Shown here piece by piece: positions 1 through 8,404 of a DNA stretch of 64,000 nt. Under the pieces are notes generated by a model. That model was not told the origin of the DNA and did no database searches. It saw only the letters and a list, made by a program, of their open reading frames with translations. The DNA comes from Helicobacter ganmani (GTDB lineage Bacteria > Campylobacterota > Campylobacteria > Campylobacterales > Helicobacteraceae). Each line of letters starts with the position of its first letter. The first letter of the stretch is position 1. Both the position numbers and the translations under genes were made by a program. The DNA lies in assembly GCF_003364315.1 (NCBI RefSeq), contig NZ_NXLS01000001.1, positions 248,001 to 312,000 on the forward strand, given 5' to 3'.

Positions 1-84
1 TTAAAAGCAAAACCACATGCAAAATATTGTATAGTATGCCGAAAAATTATTGAAAAAGATTCAAAGGAAAAGGACCAAAAATGA
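1..84 (+). CDS. C-terminal end of a DksA/TraR-type zinc-finger protein (5' truncated by window edge)
   Basis: Frame 1 is open from base 1 to TGA at 82-84. It encodes a basic tail containing KPHAKYCIVCRKII. The C-x2-C pair in a K-P-x-A-x-x-C-I-x-C context is the second half of the four-cysteine zinc finger of DksA/TraR proteins, which act on RNA polymerase. Only 27 codons are visible, so the rest of the gene must lie upstream. The stop overlaps the next start in an ATGA arrangement, which suggests translational coupling. The family call rests on this short motif alone. Confidence 0.55.
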   Translation, partial: LKAKPHAKYCIVCRKIIEKDSKEKDQK

Positions 85-1100
85 AATTCAAATATTACAT
101 TGGGGCATTATTCGTATTCATCGTTCTTTTAGGGCTTTATGTTTATAGTCTTAGTGGTGCAAGCTTTACCTTTATGATTCCATTTAGCACACAGAGCATT
201 ACACTTCCTGTTGCAATATGGTTTGTTGTTCCTGTTATCGTGTTTTTTATCATCGTCATATTTTTAGAAATTGGCGGTTCTTATCGTATGTGGCGCAAAC
301 GCACAAAATACAAACACGACTATAAAATACTTTTAGAACAAATAGAAAACCAACTTCTTAGCAAAGATGTTCCACTCAAACAACCTACAATGAATCGCTA
401 TAAAAGCCTTTCTATTTTATTAGGAAATCTAACCTTAGACATCAAAGAGGGAATTGCTCTTAAAAGTGGCGAAACAAGATTAGACGAACTCATTGAGCTT
501 CTTGGCGACTTAAAAAGAGGTGAATATGTCAATCTTAAAAAATTCAACCCTGGAGAAAAATCTCCTTTTATGAATCAAAATATACTTAATCAAATCCATA
601 GTGATGAAAAATTTGCCACAGAGGTATTAAAAAAATCAAGTTATGATGAAGAATCTAAACGCGAGGCTTTCAAAAAACTACTCAATTGTGGAGAGACAAA
701 AACAATCAAGCAATTTATTGGCGAAATCAAATTCAACAAAGATCTTGCAAATGAAATGTTAGGAATGTGTTATGCAAACAAAATCAACTTCAGCAATGAT
801 GAAATTGCCAAGCTTTGCACAGAAGTAAAATACAGCAAAGAAGACTATTTGCACTTGTCTCAAAAACTAAAAGAATGTTACGAGCCTGCGGCTTGGGTTA
901 GCTTATTTGAAAATCTCGCAAACCAAGATGAGCTAGCAGAAATTGCATATTTTTATGTGCTTTTGGAGCTAGAAATGATTGATGAAGCCAAAGAACGTCT
1001 AAATACATACCCTCAAAACGAACTTTTAAAAGTGCGTGCATATTTGGATTTGAAAGATTCAGGTAAAAAATATCCTTTAGAATTGTTTTTACTTGATTAA
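81..1100 (+). CDS. Conserved membrane protein with LapA-like N-terminus, function unknown
   Basis: This is a 339-residue protein. Two hydrophobic segments (about residues 5-25 and 42-66) are followed by a basic stretch (YRMWRKRTKYK) and a long charged cytoplasmic region. The two-helix-plus-coiled-coil start resembles LapA/DUF1049 proteins, but the roughly 240-residue C-terminal part is much longer than that family and shows helical-repeat character without a motif I recognise. The ATG at 81 overlaps the preceding stop (ATGA) and has AAGGA upstream. I cannot assign a function. It converges on ruvB. Confidence 0.8.
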   Translation: MKFKYYIGALFVFIVLLGLYVYSLSGASFTFMIPFSTQSITLPVAIWFVVPVIVFFIIVIFLEIGGSYRMWRKRTKYKHDYKILLEQIENQLLSKDVPLKQPTMNRYKSLSILLGNLTLDIKEGIALKSGETRLDELIELLGDLKRGEYVNLKKFNPGEKSPFMNQNILNQIHSDEKFATEVLKKSSYDEESKREAFKKLLNCGETKTIKQFIGEIKFNKDLANEMLGMCYANKINFSNDEIAKLCTEVKYSKEDYLHLSQKLKECYEPAAWVSLFENLANQDELAEIAYFYVLLELEMIDEAKERLNTYPQNELLKVRAYLDLKDSGKKYPLELFLLD

Positions 1101-1128
1101 ATCCTCTTGTCCTTGCATATATTTTGCC

Positions 1129-1156
1129 GTTACGATTCCACTTATGGAATCGTAAC
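1129..1156. terminator. Stem-loop between convergent genes
   Basis: A perfect 12-bp inverted repeat (GTTACGATTCCA and its complement) flanks the loop CTTA. It lies 29 bases after the membrane-protein stop and before the convergent ruvB stop. No clear U-run follows on either strand, so its role as a terminator is inferred from stability and position. The rest of the 1101-1286 gap holds only a weak copy of the dispersed CATTG-type repeat (about 1200-1230). Confidence 0.4.
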
Positions 1157-1286
1157 AATCTGCTAATCTTTATTGTAAGATTCTATGCAATAGAAAATTG
1201 TCATTGTAAGACTTCGTTGAAATGGAATCTCAAAAAGGATTTAAAGCAAGATTTTACACTGCAATGATAATAAAAAAATCTCTACA

Positions 1287-2288
1287 CTAAAACAAACTTC
1301 CCGCTTCTCTGAAAGAAAACAATTCATAGGTTTTTTGCGTTGCGATTCTGCCACGTGCAGTGCGCTCTAAATATCCATTGACAAGCAAATAAGGCTCAAT
1401 CACATCTTCAATCGTTCCCTCGTCCTCACTCATTGCTGCTGCAAGCGTGCTAAGTCCGATAGGGCGTCCGCGATTCTCACAAATAATCTTCAAGAATCGT
1501 AAATCTAACTCATCAAACCCATATTCATTGACACCAAGTTCATTGAGTGCATATTGCGTGCGTTCTTGCGTGATGATTGCCTCTTGTGCTACTTCTGCAA
1601 AATCCCTTACGCGCTTTAACAATCTCAATGCGATTCTAGGCGTCCCTCTTGAGCGTCTAGCAATCTCTAATGCCCCCTCATTGGAGCATTCTTTTTGCAA
1701 TTTCATTGAAGCAATCCTCACGATACGCGCTAACTCCTCTTTTTCGTAAAACTGCATACGAAACTGCATTCCAAATCTATCACGCAAGGGATTGCTAATC
1801 ATTCCTGCGCGCGTAGTTGCTCCTATGAGTGTAAATCGCGGCAAGTCAATTTTCACCGTTTGAGCCGCAGGTCCGCTACCGATGATGATATCTAATCTAA
1901 AATCCTCCATTGCGGGATATAAAATCTCCTCAATTGCTGGACTTAAACGATGAATCTCATCAATAAATAAAATCTCTCCCTCACTTAAATTTGTCAAAAT
2001 TGCAGCCAAATCTCCTGCTTTTTCAATCATTGGAGCAGCAGTTACTTTGATAGAAGTTTGCATTTGATTGCTGATAATATATGCCAAAGTCGTCTTGCCA
2101 AGACCCGGGGGACCAAAAAGCAAAAGGTGATCTAGCACCTCCCCGCGCATTTTTGCCGCAGTAATAAAAACCTGTAGATTTCGTTTAAGTTTTTCTTGCC
2201 CGATATAATCGTCCCAACAAGTAGGACGCAAACGTATGTCTTCCTCTTTTTCTAAGGATAGTTTTTCAATCTCTACAATGCGCTCCAA
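1287..2288 (-). CDS. ruvB: Holliday junction branch migration helicase RuvB
   Basis: This hexameric AAA+ motor drives RuvA-bound Holliday junctions during recombination repair. The 333 residues match the family length. Walker A is GPPGLGKT near residues 59-66, Walker B is LFIDEIHRL near 107-115, followed by the sensor motif LIGATTRAG and a C-terminal winged helix ([16 protein letters not shown]). The best start is TTG at 2288, because AGGGGGAA lies about 9 bases upstream and no nearby ATG fits. It follows panB by 8 bases in one leftward unit, an order I also recall in H. pylori. Confidence 0.97.
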   Translation of the reverse strand: MERIVEIEKLSLEKEEDIRLRPTCWDDYIGQEKLKRNLQVFITAAKMRGEVLDHLLLFGPPGLGKTTLAYIISNQMQTSIKVTAAPMIEKAGDLAAILTNLSEGEILFIDEIHRLSPAIEEILYPAMEDFRLDIIIGSGPAAQTVKIDLPRFTLIGATTRAGMISNPLRDRFGMQFRMQFYEKEELARIVRIASMKLQKECSNEGALEIARRSRGTPRIALRLLKRVRDFAEVAQEAIITQERTQYALNELGVNEYGFDELDLRFLKIICENRGRPIGLSTLAAAMSEDEGTIEDVIEPYLLVNGYLERTARGRIATQKTYELFSFREAGSLF

Positions 2289-2296
2289 GATTCCCC

Positions 2297-3103
2297 CTAA
2301 TAACTTTCTTGCTCACTTGGAAAATGCCCACTTTTGACATCTTCAACATATTTGCGCACACCTTGACGCAACAGCTCCGCACCTTTGAGATATTGACGCA
2401 CAAATTTGGGTTTAAACTCCTCAAAAAATCCAAAAGCATCACTCCACACCAACACTTGCCCATCTACATCTACTCCGCTTCCAATACCAATAATTGGAAT
2501 CTTAACGCTTTGCGTAATCTGTTTGGCAGCCTCCGCTCTTACTCCCTCTAACAAAATGCTAAACGCTCCGCTACGTTCAATATCCTGCGCAAGGTTGATG
2601 AGGGATTCTATATTTTCTTGCGTTTTACCCTGCACTTTATATCCTCCCTCACTGCGAACAAATTGTGGTTTTAAGCCAATATGCGCCATTACAGCAATTC
2701 CATTTTCAACCAACATTTTAATGCTTTTTATACCCTCAAAGCCAACCTCTAGTTTCACTGCCTGTGCTTTTGTTTCTTTATAGATGCGAATTGCAGATTG
2801 CAATGCAAGATGAGATGTCGTCGTGCTTCCAAAGGGTAAATCACAAACAATCAAACTTTTTTTTGCTCCATTACAAACTGCTTGTGTATGATAAATCATA
2901 GAATCCAAAGTGCTGCTTAAGGTATCTTGCCCACCAAAAAAACTCATCTGCAAGCTATCCCCTACCAAAATCATATCTACTTCACCATCAAAGATTTTCG
3001 CCATTAATGCATCATAGGCTGTTAGCATAGTGATTTTCTCTACGCCTTTTTTTTGTGAAATTTGCGTCGTGGTAATAGACTTTATTGCATTTTGCATACT
3101 CAT
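2297..3103 (-). CDS. panB: 3-methyl-2-oxobutanoate hydroxymethyltransferase PanB
   Basis: This enzyme transfers a hydroxymethyl group from methylene-tetrahydrofolate to 2-oxoisovalerate, making ketopantoate for pantothenate and CoA. Family motifs are [15 protein letters not shown] near the N-terminus, the metal-binding [33 protein letters not shown] and IGIGSG. I place the start at ATG 3103 (268 residues), because AAAGGACAAAA sits just upstream; an in-frame start at 3124 would put the ribosome-binding site inside the coding region. It is first in a two-gene unit with ruvB and diverges from ssrA. Confidence 0.96.
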   Translation of the reverse strand: MSMQNAIKSITTTQISQKKGVEKITMLTAYDALMAKIFDGEVDMILVGDSLQMSFFGGQDTLSSTLDSMIYHTQAVCNGAKKSLIVCDLPFGSTTTSHLALQSAIRIYKETKAQAVKLEVGFEGIKSIKMLVENGIAVMAHIGLKPQFVRSEGGYKVQGKTQENIESLINLAQDIERSGAFSILLEGVRAEAAKQITQSVKIPIIGIGSGVDVDGQVLVWSDAFGFFEEFKPKFVRQYLKGAELLRQGVRKYVEDVKSGHFPSEQESY

Positions 3104-3253
3104 TTTTGTCCTTTGTGAAATCACTTATGATTTGAAACTACATTTTACAATAAAATATAATTTTTTATTCTAAAATGCTGCGAAACTCTTTTGAAAATAA
3201 AATCTTTATAAATATTTTATAGAAATTGCGTTAGAATCCCTACTTTGTTGTTT

Positions 3254-3623
3254 GGGGCTGACTTGAATTTCGACAAGAATTAGATAGCTCTAGCTGCATG
3301 CCGACTTGTGTTATGTCGTAAAACTAGCATATAAATATAAACGCAAACAACGCAAATTACGCTCCTGCTTACGCTAAAGTTGCGTAAGTTTAATTAGCTT
3401 TTGGAGCTGTTTTTGAACAAGGATTCTAGCGACTTTTCAAAAACATCATTTTAGCTAGATGCGCCTTGCACTACCGAATGCAAGTTTAAGTTTAGGTTGC
3501 CTTGAAGCATTATTTTTGGAAGTTTGGTGTTTTTAAGAAAGATTTAAAATCCAAATAAGCATGTATATCGGCTGTTGTTGGTCTAGTTTTTGGACTGGGG
3601 TTTGATTCCCCACAGCTCCACCA
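3254..3623 (+). ncRNA. ssrA: tmRNA (transfer-messenger RNA)
   Basis: This RNA rescues stalled ribosomes and tags nascent proteins for proteolysis. The 5' end GGGGCTGACTTGAATTTCGACA is typical and pairs with CAGCTCC just before the encoded 3' CCA at 3621-3623. The 3' end carries the tRNA-like T arm GTTTGATTCCCC. The tag frame runs 3343-3384 with TAA at 3385-3387 and reads ANNANYAPAYAKVA. The H. pylori tag I recall ends AYAKAA, so this one is a close variant. A candidate -10 box TAGAAT lies at 3232-3237. Confidence 0.97.
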
Positions 3624-3643
3624 AATCTCTTTTGCGCAAGATT

Positions 3644-3997
3644 CTATTTCTTTTTAGTCTTTTGACACCACTTTTTATAAGCTTTAGAAACTTGACTTAA
3701 TTTAATACCAACAATTTCTGGAATCTCGTAAGAATGATGTTGCAAAATTAACCTACGCAAAGTTTTAAAATCCTGTTTAAACACCTTAAAACTCAACAAA
3801 ATCTCTTTTTCGTGGCAAACTTCTAATAAATTTTGACTGGTTGAATGATGCCAAAAATAATGGCTTTGAATCTCTGCTTGCTGAATACGGGGAGTAAGTT
3901 TGGACTGCAAAGCAACTTCAATCAAAACTTCGGCATTTGCTGTCGTAGTCGTCGTTTGAAGCAACATTAAACAATTTTTGTGTTCTTTTTTATTCAT
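3644..3997 (-). CDS. cutA: CutA1-like divalent-ion tolerance family protein
   Basis: This is a small protein of about 117 residues with the CutA1 (PII-like trimer) pattern. It has an N-terminal strand ending LLQTTTTTANAEVLIEVAL, a central LLSFKVFKQDF, and the family signature SYEIPEIVGI followed by YKKWCQK. CutA1 proteins bind copper in vitro, but their role in the cell is unsettled. The likely start is ATG 3997, which overlaps the stop of the preceding gene (GATGAATAA); GTG at 4006 is the alternative. It is last in the leftward pepF unit. Confidence 0.8.
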   Translation of the reverse strand: MNKKEHKNCLMLLQTTTTTANAEVLIEVALQSKLTPRIQQAEIQSHYFWHHSTSQNLLEVCHEKEILLSFKVFKQDFKTLRRLILQHHSYEIPEIVGIKLSQVSKAYKKWCQKTKKK

Positions 3998-4268
3998 CTT
4001 TGACACCCATTCTCTTTTTTTTCTCCTCTAAGGATTTTTTCTTTTCCTCCTTGCGCATTCGCTCCAAATTCATCTGACGTTCTCTAGAACGTTTAAATTT
4101 CTCCAAATATTCCTGCCGCTCTGTCGGACTTTGGTAAGCAATAGGACGAATAAAAAAAATAACCAACATTAACACAAAAAAGAAAATTGCAACCTCTTGA
4201 TTGGAAGTTAATTTATACCAAATCATCGCAATGCCAAGAGAAATAATAACTTTTAGCGCAATAATCAT
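3990..4268 (-). CDS. Small membrane protein with charged tail, function unknown
   Basis: This 92-residue protein has two hydrophobic helices (about residues 2-17 and 26-43). A highly charged, Arg/Lys/Glu-rich helix with no motif I recognise (ERQEYLEKFKRSRERQ onward) fills the rest. It looks like a two-pass inner-membrane protein with a cytoplasmic coiled tail. It starts 8 bases after the HdrB-like gene and overlaps cutA by 8 bases, so it belongs to the pepF-to-cutA operon. Confidence 0.75.
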   Translation of the reverse strand: MIIALKVIISLGIAMIWYKLTSNQEVAIFFFVLMLVIFFIRPIAYQSPTERQEYLEKFKRSRERQMNLERMRKEEKKKSLEEKKKRMGVKDE

Positions 4269-4276
4269 TGTTTTTC

Positions 4277-5101
4277 TTAGAGCATTCTAGGTAGAATCTT
4301 ATGTTCTTTAAACTGCAAAGCATTACAAGATGCTGTTTCCTCAAAAAGAGCCAAAATCACTTGAGGTATAAAAAGCAATGGAATCTCTAAATCATCACGA
4401 CCGCTTGCGATTTTCAACTCTACCGCATTTTGGTCCATTAATTCAAAATTGCCAATATTTGGCGTCAAAATAAAATCTACGCCACTATCTACCATTTCAT
4501 AATAATCCGCTGCACCCATTTTGTAAGCCAATACTTGATTAACTTGCATCAAATACGCATAGCTCTCTTTAAAAAATGGCATGATCTTTAACCCCGTAAT
4601 CTCCTCTAAACCTACAATGATTTGGGATTCTATTGCCCAAGTTTCAAGCTCCCTATCCAATATCAAAGCGCATTTAAATCCCTGCCAACATTTGGATTTT
4701 AGATGTGAATCTTTAAGTGCGTTTAGCATAATTTCTGGAGCAAAAACAAAGCAATTTTCCAAGCTTAAAATATCAATTTCTACACCACATTCTTTGATAA
4801 GAGATTCCCTTAATTCTGTTTCCTCATAAAGGGCTTTTAAAAATCTCTTAATCTCTAGTAGGCTTTGAGAATCGCAGAGAAGTATTTTGTGATTCGTTTC
4901 TTGAGCCTCCAAAAGCAAAAGAAATAGTTTTTGATAATATTTCACCCTCTCAATAAAAGGCAAAAATTTGCCCTCTAGCGCGAGAGTTTGAGTTTTTTCA
5001 ATAGGAATTTGTAGCTTCTCTAAAAGAACTTTGAAATTTGACATCAAAAGATGAGAGGATTTTGGATATAAATTATTATGCAATAAAATAAAAGATTCCA
5101 T
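4277..5101 (-). CDS. HdrB/SdhE-like protein lacking cysteine cluster motifs
   Basis: This 274-residue protein ends with the pattern GAADYYEMVDSGVDFILTPN...IPLLFIPQVILALF. It follows the second CCG domain of heterodisulfide reductase subunit B and SdhE (A-x-x-K...G-A-D-x-I-x-T-x-C...I-P-V-x-x-x-x-Q-L). The cysteines expected in CxnCCG motifs are missing: TPNIGNFELMD stands where TPCPLCHxxLD is usual. The few remaining cysteines are scattered. The start ATG at 5101 has AAGGAAA upstream. It lies 9 bases after an SdhB-like gene with the same defect. Cluster-linked electron transfer seems unlikely, so the present role is unknown. Confidence 0.7.
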   Translation of the reverse strand: MESFILLHNNLYPKSSHLLMSNFKVLLEKLQIPIEKTQTLALEGKFLPFIERVKYYQKLFLLLLEAQETNHKILLCDSQSLLEIKRFLKALYEETELRESLIKECGVEIDILSLENCFVFAPEIMLNALKDSHLKSKCWQGFKCALILDRELETWAIESQIIVGLEEITGLKIMPFFKESYAYLMQVNQVLAYKMGAADYYEMVDSGVDFILTPNIGNFELMDQNAVELKIASGRDDLEIPLLFIPQVILALFEETASCNALQFKEHKILPRML

Positions 5102-5110
5102 TTATTTTCC

Positions 5111-5863
5111 TTAAAAATTAACTTTTTTGAGCAATTTTGCTTTAAAAGACTGAATCTTCGAGAGTTCGCTTCTTTCAAAGACGATTTGCTTTAACTCATT
5201 AATACACGCGTCAAACTTTGGATTTTGGGGAAAAAGATAAGTTTGCAAACTCTGCGCATTGAAGATTCCATTTTCCAATCCGCAAATCGTTTCCAAAACT
5301 TCTAAAGTTTTATGTTTGGCATATAAGGAGGCTACCAAAATAAAATATGCCTCCCCTAAATATTCTGGATTCTCAACACTTAAGGGCGTAGCATAGGCAA
5401 AAGGCAAAAAAGAAAGCAAAAAAGCATCTTTGATGGTCTGCGTCTCTATATCCAATGCTTTCAATCCCTTAAACTCCACATCTTTAAGAATGCTTTGCAC
5501 TTCTTCTTGCGCCAACTCATCTAGCCCAACTTGCTTGAGCAATTCTAACTTTTGCAAAAATGGCTGAACATCAATAATTAAATCTTTCAAAGCCAAATGC
5601 GGATTTAGTGGCTCTATCCTCCATTCTAATCCAAATCTTTTAATCAAATCCTCTATCTTAAGACCAAAATCAAACACCACCACACCATTAATCTTAAATC
5701 CATACGCATTATAACCATACTCTAACACATTTTCTTGGACAATAGCTAGCAAATCCAATAATGACTTTTGTCCATTAATTTTCACTATCAATTTTGCAAA
5801 ATAAGGCAGATAATCCGTCTTAACATCAAAACGGAACAATTCTAAATTAATTTTCTTATCCAT
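5111..5863 (-). CDS. SdhB-like (succinate dehydrogenase iron-sulfur subunit fold) protein without cluster ligands
   Basis: The protein (251 residues from ATG 5863) aligns by eye along the whole length of SdhB. It opens with a beta-grasp segment (LELFRFDVKTDYLPYF), then YGYNAYGFKINGVVVFD where SdhB has the ferredoxin cysteines before ING. Later comes NPEYLGEAYFILVASLYAK (SdhB: NPE-LGPA--L-A-RW), and near the end LFPQNPKFDACINELKQ (SdhB: CPKGLNP--AI--LK). Only two cysteines remain, neither in a ligand context. I chose ATG 5863 because GGAG lies 5 bases upstream. Together with its neighbour it forms a degenerate SdhB/SdhE-like pair. Confidence 0.7.
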   Translation of the reverse strand: MDKKINLELFRFDVKTDYLPYFAKLIVKINGQKSLLDLLAIVQENVLEYGYNAYGFKINGVVVFDFGLKIEDLIKRFGLEWRIEPLNPHLALKDLIIDVQPFLQKLELLKQVGLDELAQEEVQSILKDVEFKGLKALDIETQTIKDAFLLSFLPFAYATPLSVENPEYLGEAYFILVASLYAKHKTLEVLETICGLENGIFNAQSLQTYLFPQNPKFDACINELKQIVFERSELSKIQSFKAKLLKKVNF

Positions 5864-5902
5864 ATTTTCTCCCATAAACACTAAACTTTAAAGTATAGCA
5901 AA

Positions 5903-6376
5903 TTATTTTTTAAACCTTTTGTTTTTTGGATTTGCTAAAAGTGCTTTCATAGAACTATGAATCCCCTCCTCTTCTCCGTTTTTTGTCTGCTCTAACTCTG
6001 CAAATGTCGCAAAAAGATTTACAAACACGCAAAAATCTGCACGCAAATCCTCATCATTGGGCAATAAAATCTGCACGATAGAATCCAAAGGTGTTGTTAC
6101 AAAACTGCCCAAATTCTCTTCACCAAACCCTGCTTCAAAATAAAGATTCTTTGAATCTAGTTCCAAGCTTTCAAAAGTATAACCGGCTAAAATAAACACC
6201 GTCAAATCACTAAAAGAACCACGAATAGAATCCGGTAATTCTGGCTCAAACTTGACGCGACGCACATTACATACAATAGAAAAATTCACTTTTTTTTGGA
6301 TTAAATATTCCAAAACCTCATAACAATGTTTTCTTAATAATTCTTTTATTTTCTTATCTTTTAGCAAAAACTCCAT
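5903..6376 (-). CDS. Hypothetical protein, possible SspB-like ClpXP adaptor
   Basis: This is a 157-residue soluble protein. Residues of about 45-105 (SDLTVFILAGYTFESLELD, then LYFEAGFGEEN and TTPLDSIVQI) resemble by eye the core of SspB-type adaptors, where a strand like MTIVLQHxFWDL is followed by a second strand and a VPFDAI segment. The C-terminus is a charged, probably flexible tail ending KNKRFKK; some SspB proteins end in a basic ClpX-binding tail such as FRKK. SspB delivers tmRNA-tagged proteins to ClpXP. The resemblance is weak and unproven. It has a strong GGAGGG ribosome-binding site and follows pepF by 9 bases. Confidence 0.6.
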   Translation of the reverse strand: MEFLLKDKKIKELLRKHCYEVLEYLIQKKVNFSIVCNVRRVKFEPELPDSIRGSFSDLTVFILAGYTFESLELDSKNLYFEAGFGEENLGSFVTTPLDSIVQILLPNDEDLRADFCVFVNLFATFAELEQTKNGEEEGIHSSMKALLANPKNKRFKK

Positions 6377-6385
6377 AATCCCTCC

Positions 6386-8122
6386 TTACAAAATCTCCCT
6401 TAAACCCTTTAATAGCAGTTTCACTTCATTCATACCAATCTGCCAAAAATCATTGCTTTCAATATCTAAGCCAAAAATCCCCACCAACTCTTTGGGAGAT
6501 TTACTGCCTCCAAGACTCAAAAACTCTTCATATTTTGAGACAAAATCTATGGGATTCAACCGATAAACTCCAAAAAGTGCAAAAACCAAAAGTTGCCCAT
6601 AACTATATGCATAACAATAAAAAGGAGTATGAATAAAATGCGGAATATAAGACCACCACAAGCGATAATTTGGTGTCAAAACCACACTTTTACCAAACAT
6701 TTTTTGATTTTCTTCTTGCCAAAGTGCGCAAAACTCTTCCTTGTCTAGCTCTCCTTCTTTGCTATGTACCAAACGTTCAAAATTTGTGAAAACATTTTGG
6801 CGAAAAAGAGTTGCAAACACATCTTCTAACTTACCCGCATACAATTCAATTTTTTGCTCTGGATTCAGATTCTTTTTCATTTTTTCAAAAAGCAACATTT
6901 CGGCAAATACGGAAGCAGTTTCCGCCGTAGTTAAAGGCGTATCTGCATTAAGATAACCCACTTGATAAGATAAAGTTTGATGAATCGTATGACCTAGCTC
7001 GTGTGCCATTGTAAAGACATCTCTCCTGCGATTTGTATGATTCAACATTAAATAAGGATGAACACTCGGCACACAACTATGACTAAAAGCCCCACCGCGC
7101 TTGTTTTCTCTTGGGTGAGAATCCACCCAACCTTCCTCAAAAGCACGCGTTGCGATTCTATGGAATCGGGGAGAAAACTCTTTGAAAGCCTCCAATACGA
7201 TTGCTTTAGATTCTTGATAGGTAAATTCTACATCTTCGCCACAAGAAATCGGCGCATATCTATCATAATCATAAAGCGTTTCTAATCCTAAAATCTTAGC
7301 TTTTAACGTGTAATATTCCTCTACAATGCTTACATTTTCATTGATGGTTTTCACCATAGAATCCACGCTTTTTTGTGTCGTTTGATTATCCAAATGACGT
7401 GATTCCTCCAAGTTTGTATAATTTCTTAACTCGGTGGTAATTTTTAAATCCTTGCGCACAATATTATAAATATAAGTCAATAAATCAAGATTCTTTTTTA
7501 AGCCCTCACTCAAGGATTCTTGCGCCCTCTTGCGCACTTCTCTTTCTTTATCATATAATAAACTCAAAACCTCTTCTTCACCCACCTCTTTTGTGTTTCC
7601 GTCCAAAGTAATTCCAAAACGCAAACGACTTAAATGCTCATCAAACAAACGTTTAAAGCTATCCACACTTACAGGCTGCGTTTTTAGCAAAATTTTCTCT
7701 TCCTTTAAACTCAACTGATGTTTAGAATTCTTACTCAAAAGCTCCAAATAATAAGCATATTCTTTTGAGTTTTGGATAAATTCTTGCTGCTTTTTTACCT
7801 CAAGCGCATTAAACTCTAAATCAAAAAACAAAAGTGATTCTTGTGCAGCATTTACCCGCATTTCACAATCCGCATAAAATGCACCCTCTTTGGTATTGGA
7901 AGCAAAACGCAAAAAAGCATAAGTCATAATGCGCGAAAGACTCTCACAAATACTTTCGTATGTTTTCATTGCCTCATAAAACGCTTCTGGGGTTAATTCA
8001 AAAAGTTTGTCCTTATAAAGTTTCTCAAATGTTTTTGCGCGCTCTATGCCCTTTTTTATCGCTTCTTGCAGAGATTCCTCCTCGCCAAAAAGTGGCTTGA
8101 GATTCCATAAATTTTTATCCAT
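6386..8122 (-). CDS. pepF: Oligoendopeptidase F-type M3 zinc metallopeptidase
   Basis: This cytoplasmic peptidase degrades short peptides. The 578 residues match PepF. The zinc site MAHELGHTIHQ (HExxH) lies near residues 373-383, followed at about 30 residues by TAETASVFAEML carrying the third zinc ligand. The C-terminal YSYGQLLVFALF region is typical of the M3B group. The start is ATG 8122 with AAGGCAAG upstream. It is probably the first gene of a six-gene leftward operon (SspB-like, SdhB-like, HdrB-like, small membrane protein, cutA), with gaps of 8-29 bases. Confidence 0.95.
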   Translation of the reverse strand: MDKNLWNLKPLFGEEESLQEAIKKGIERAKTFEKLYKDKLFELTPEAFYEAMKTYESICESLSRIMTYAFLRFASNTKEGAFYADCEMRVNAAQESLLFFDLEFNALEVKKQQEFIQNSKEYAYYLELLSKNSKHQLSLKEEKILLKTQPVSVDSFKRLFDEHLSRLRFGITLDGNTKEVGEEEVLSLLYDKEREVRKRAQESLSEGLKKNLDLLTYIYNIVRKDLKITTELRNYTNLEESRHLDNQTTQKSVDSMVKTINENVSIVEEYYTLKAKILGLETLYDYDRYAPISCGEDVEFTYQESKAIVLEAFKEFSPRFHRIATRAFEEGWVDSHPRENKRGGAFSHSCVPSVHPYLMLNHTNRRRDVFTMAHELGHTIHQTLSYQVGYLNADTPLTTAETASVFAEMLLFEKMKKNLNPEQKIELYAGKLEDVFATLFRQNVFTNFERLVHSKEGELDKEEFCALWQEENQKMFGKSVVLTPNYRLWWSYIPHFIHTPFYCYAYSYGQLLVFALFGVYRLNPIDFVSKYEEFLSLGGSKSPKELVGIFGLDIESNDFWQIGMNEVKLLLKGLREIL

Positions 8123-8253
8123 TTATCTTGCCTTATCACCTCAATTAGAAGATGATATTCTACAATAATCCTATTAAATTTGTTGATTTTAAATCAAAGA
8201 TTTTTAAAAATTTTAATACCAAATGGGTGGATTGCTTCAGTATTATATTTTTT

Positions 8254-8288
8254 CGTCATTGCGAGCCGATTTATCGGCGTGGCAATCT
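8254..8288. repeat. Dispersed intergenic repeat, copy with palindromic core
   Basis: CGTCATTGCGAG, a palindromic core CCGATTTATCGG and GGCAATCT form a hairpin-like unit. Related pieces occur at 8347-8369, 10621-10644, 23790-23820, 24555-24580, 42736-42770 and 42788-42824. A second degenerate copy in opposite orientation (GGATTGCTTCGCTATTTGCAAGG) lies at 8347-8369. Apart from these I see nothing in the 8123-8404 gap. Confidence 0.7.
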
Positions 8289-8404
8289 ATAATCAAACAA
8301 TAAATGAATATCTTTGCAATGGAATCTTTAAATTATGAGAGATTATGGATTGCTTCGCTATTTGCAAGGTAATCTTTCCTCACACCACCTTTAACCCACA
8401 GACT

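Noticed and set aside
898-1158. Leftward 86-codon ORF after the membrane protein
   Set aside because: It overlaps the 3' end of a well-supported gene on the other strand and runs through the stem-loop, with no start signal.
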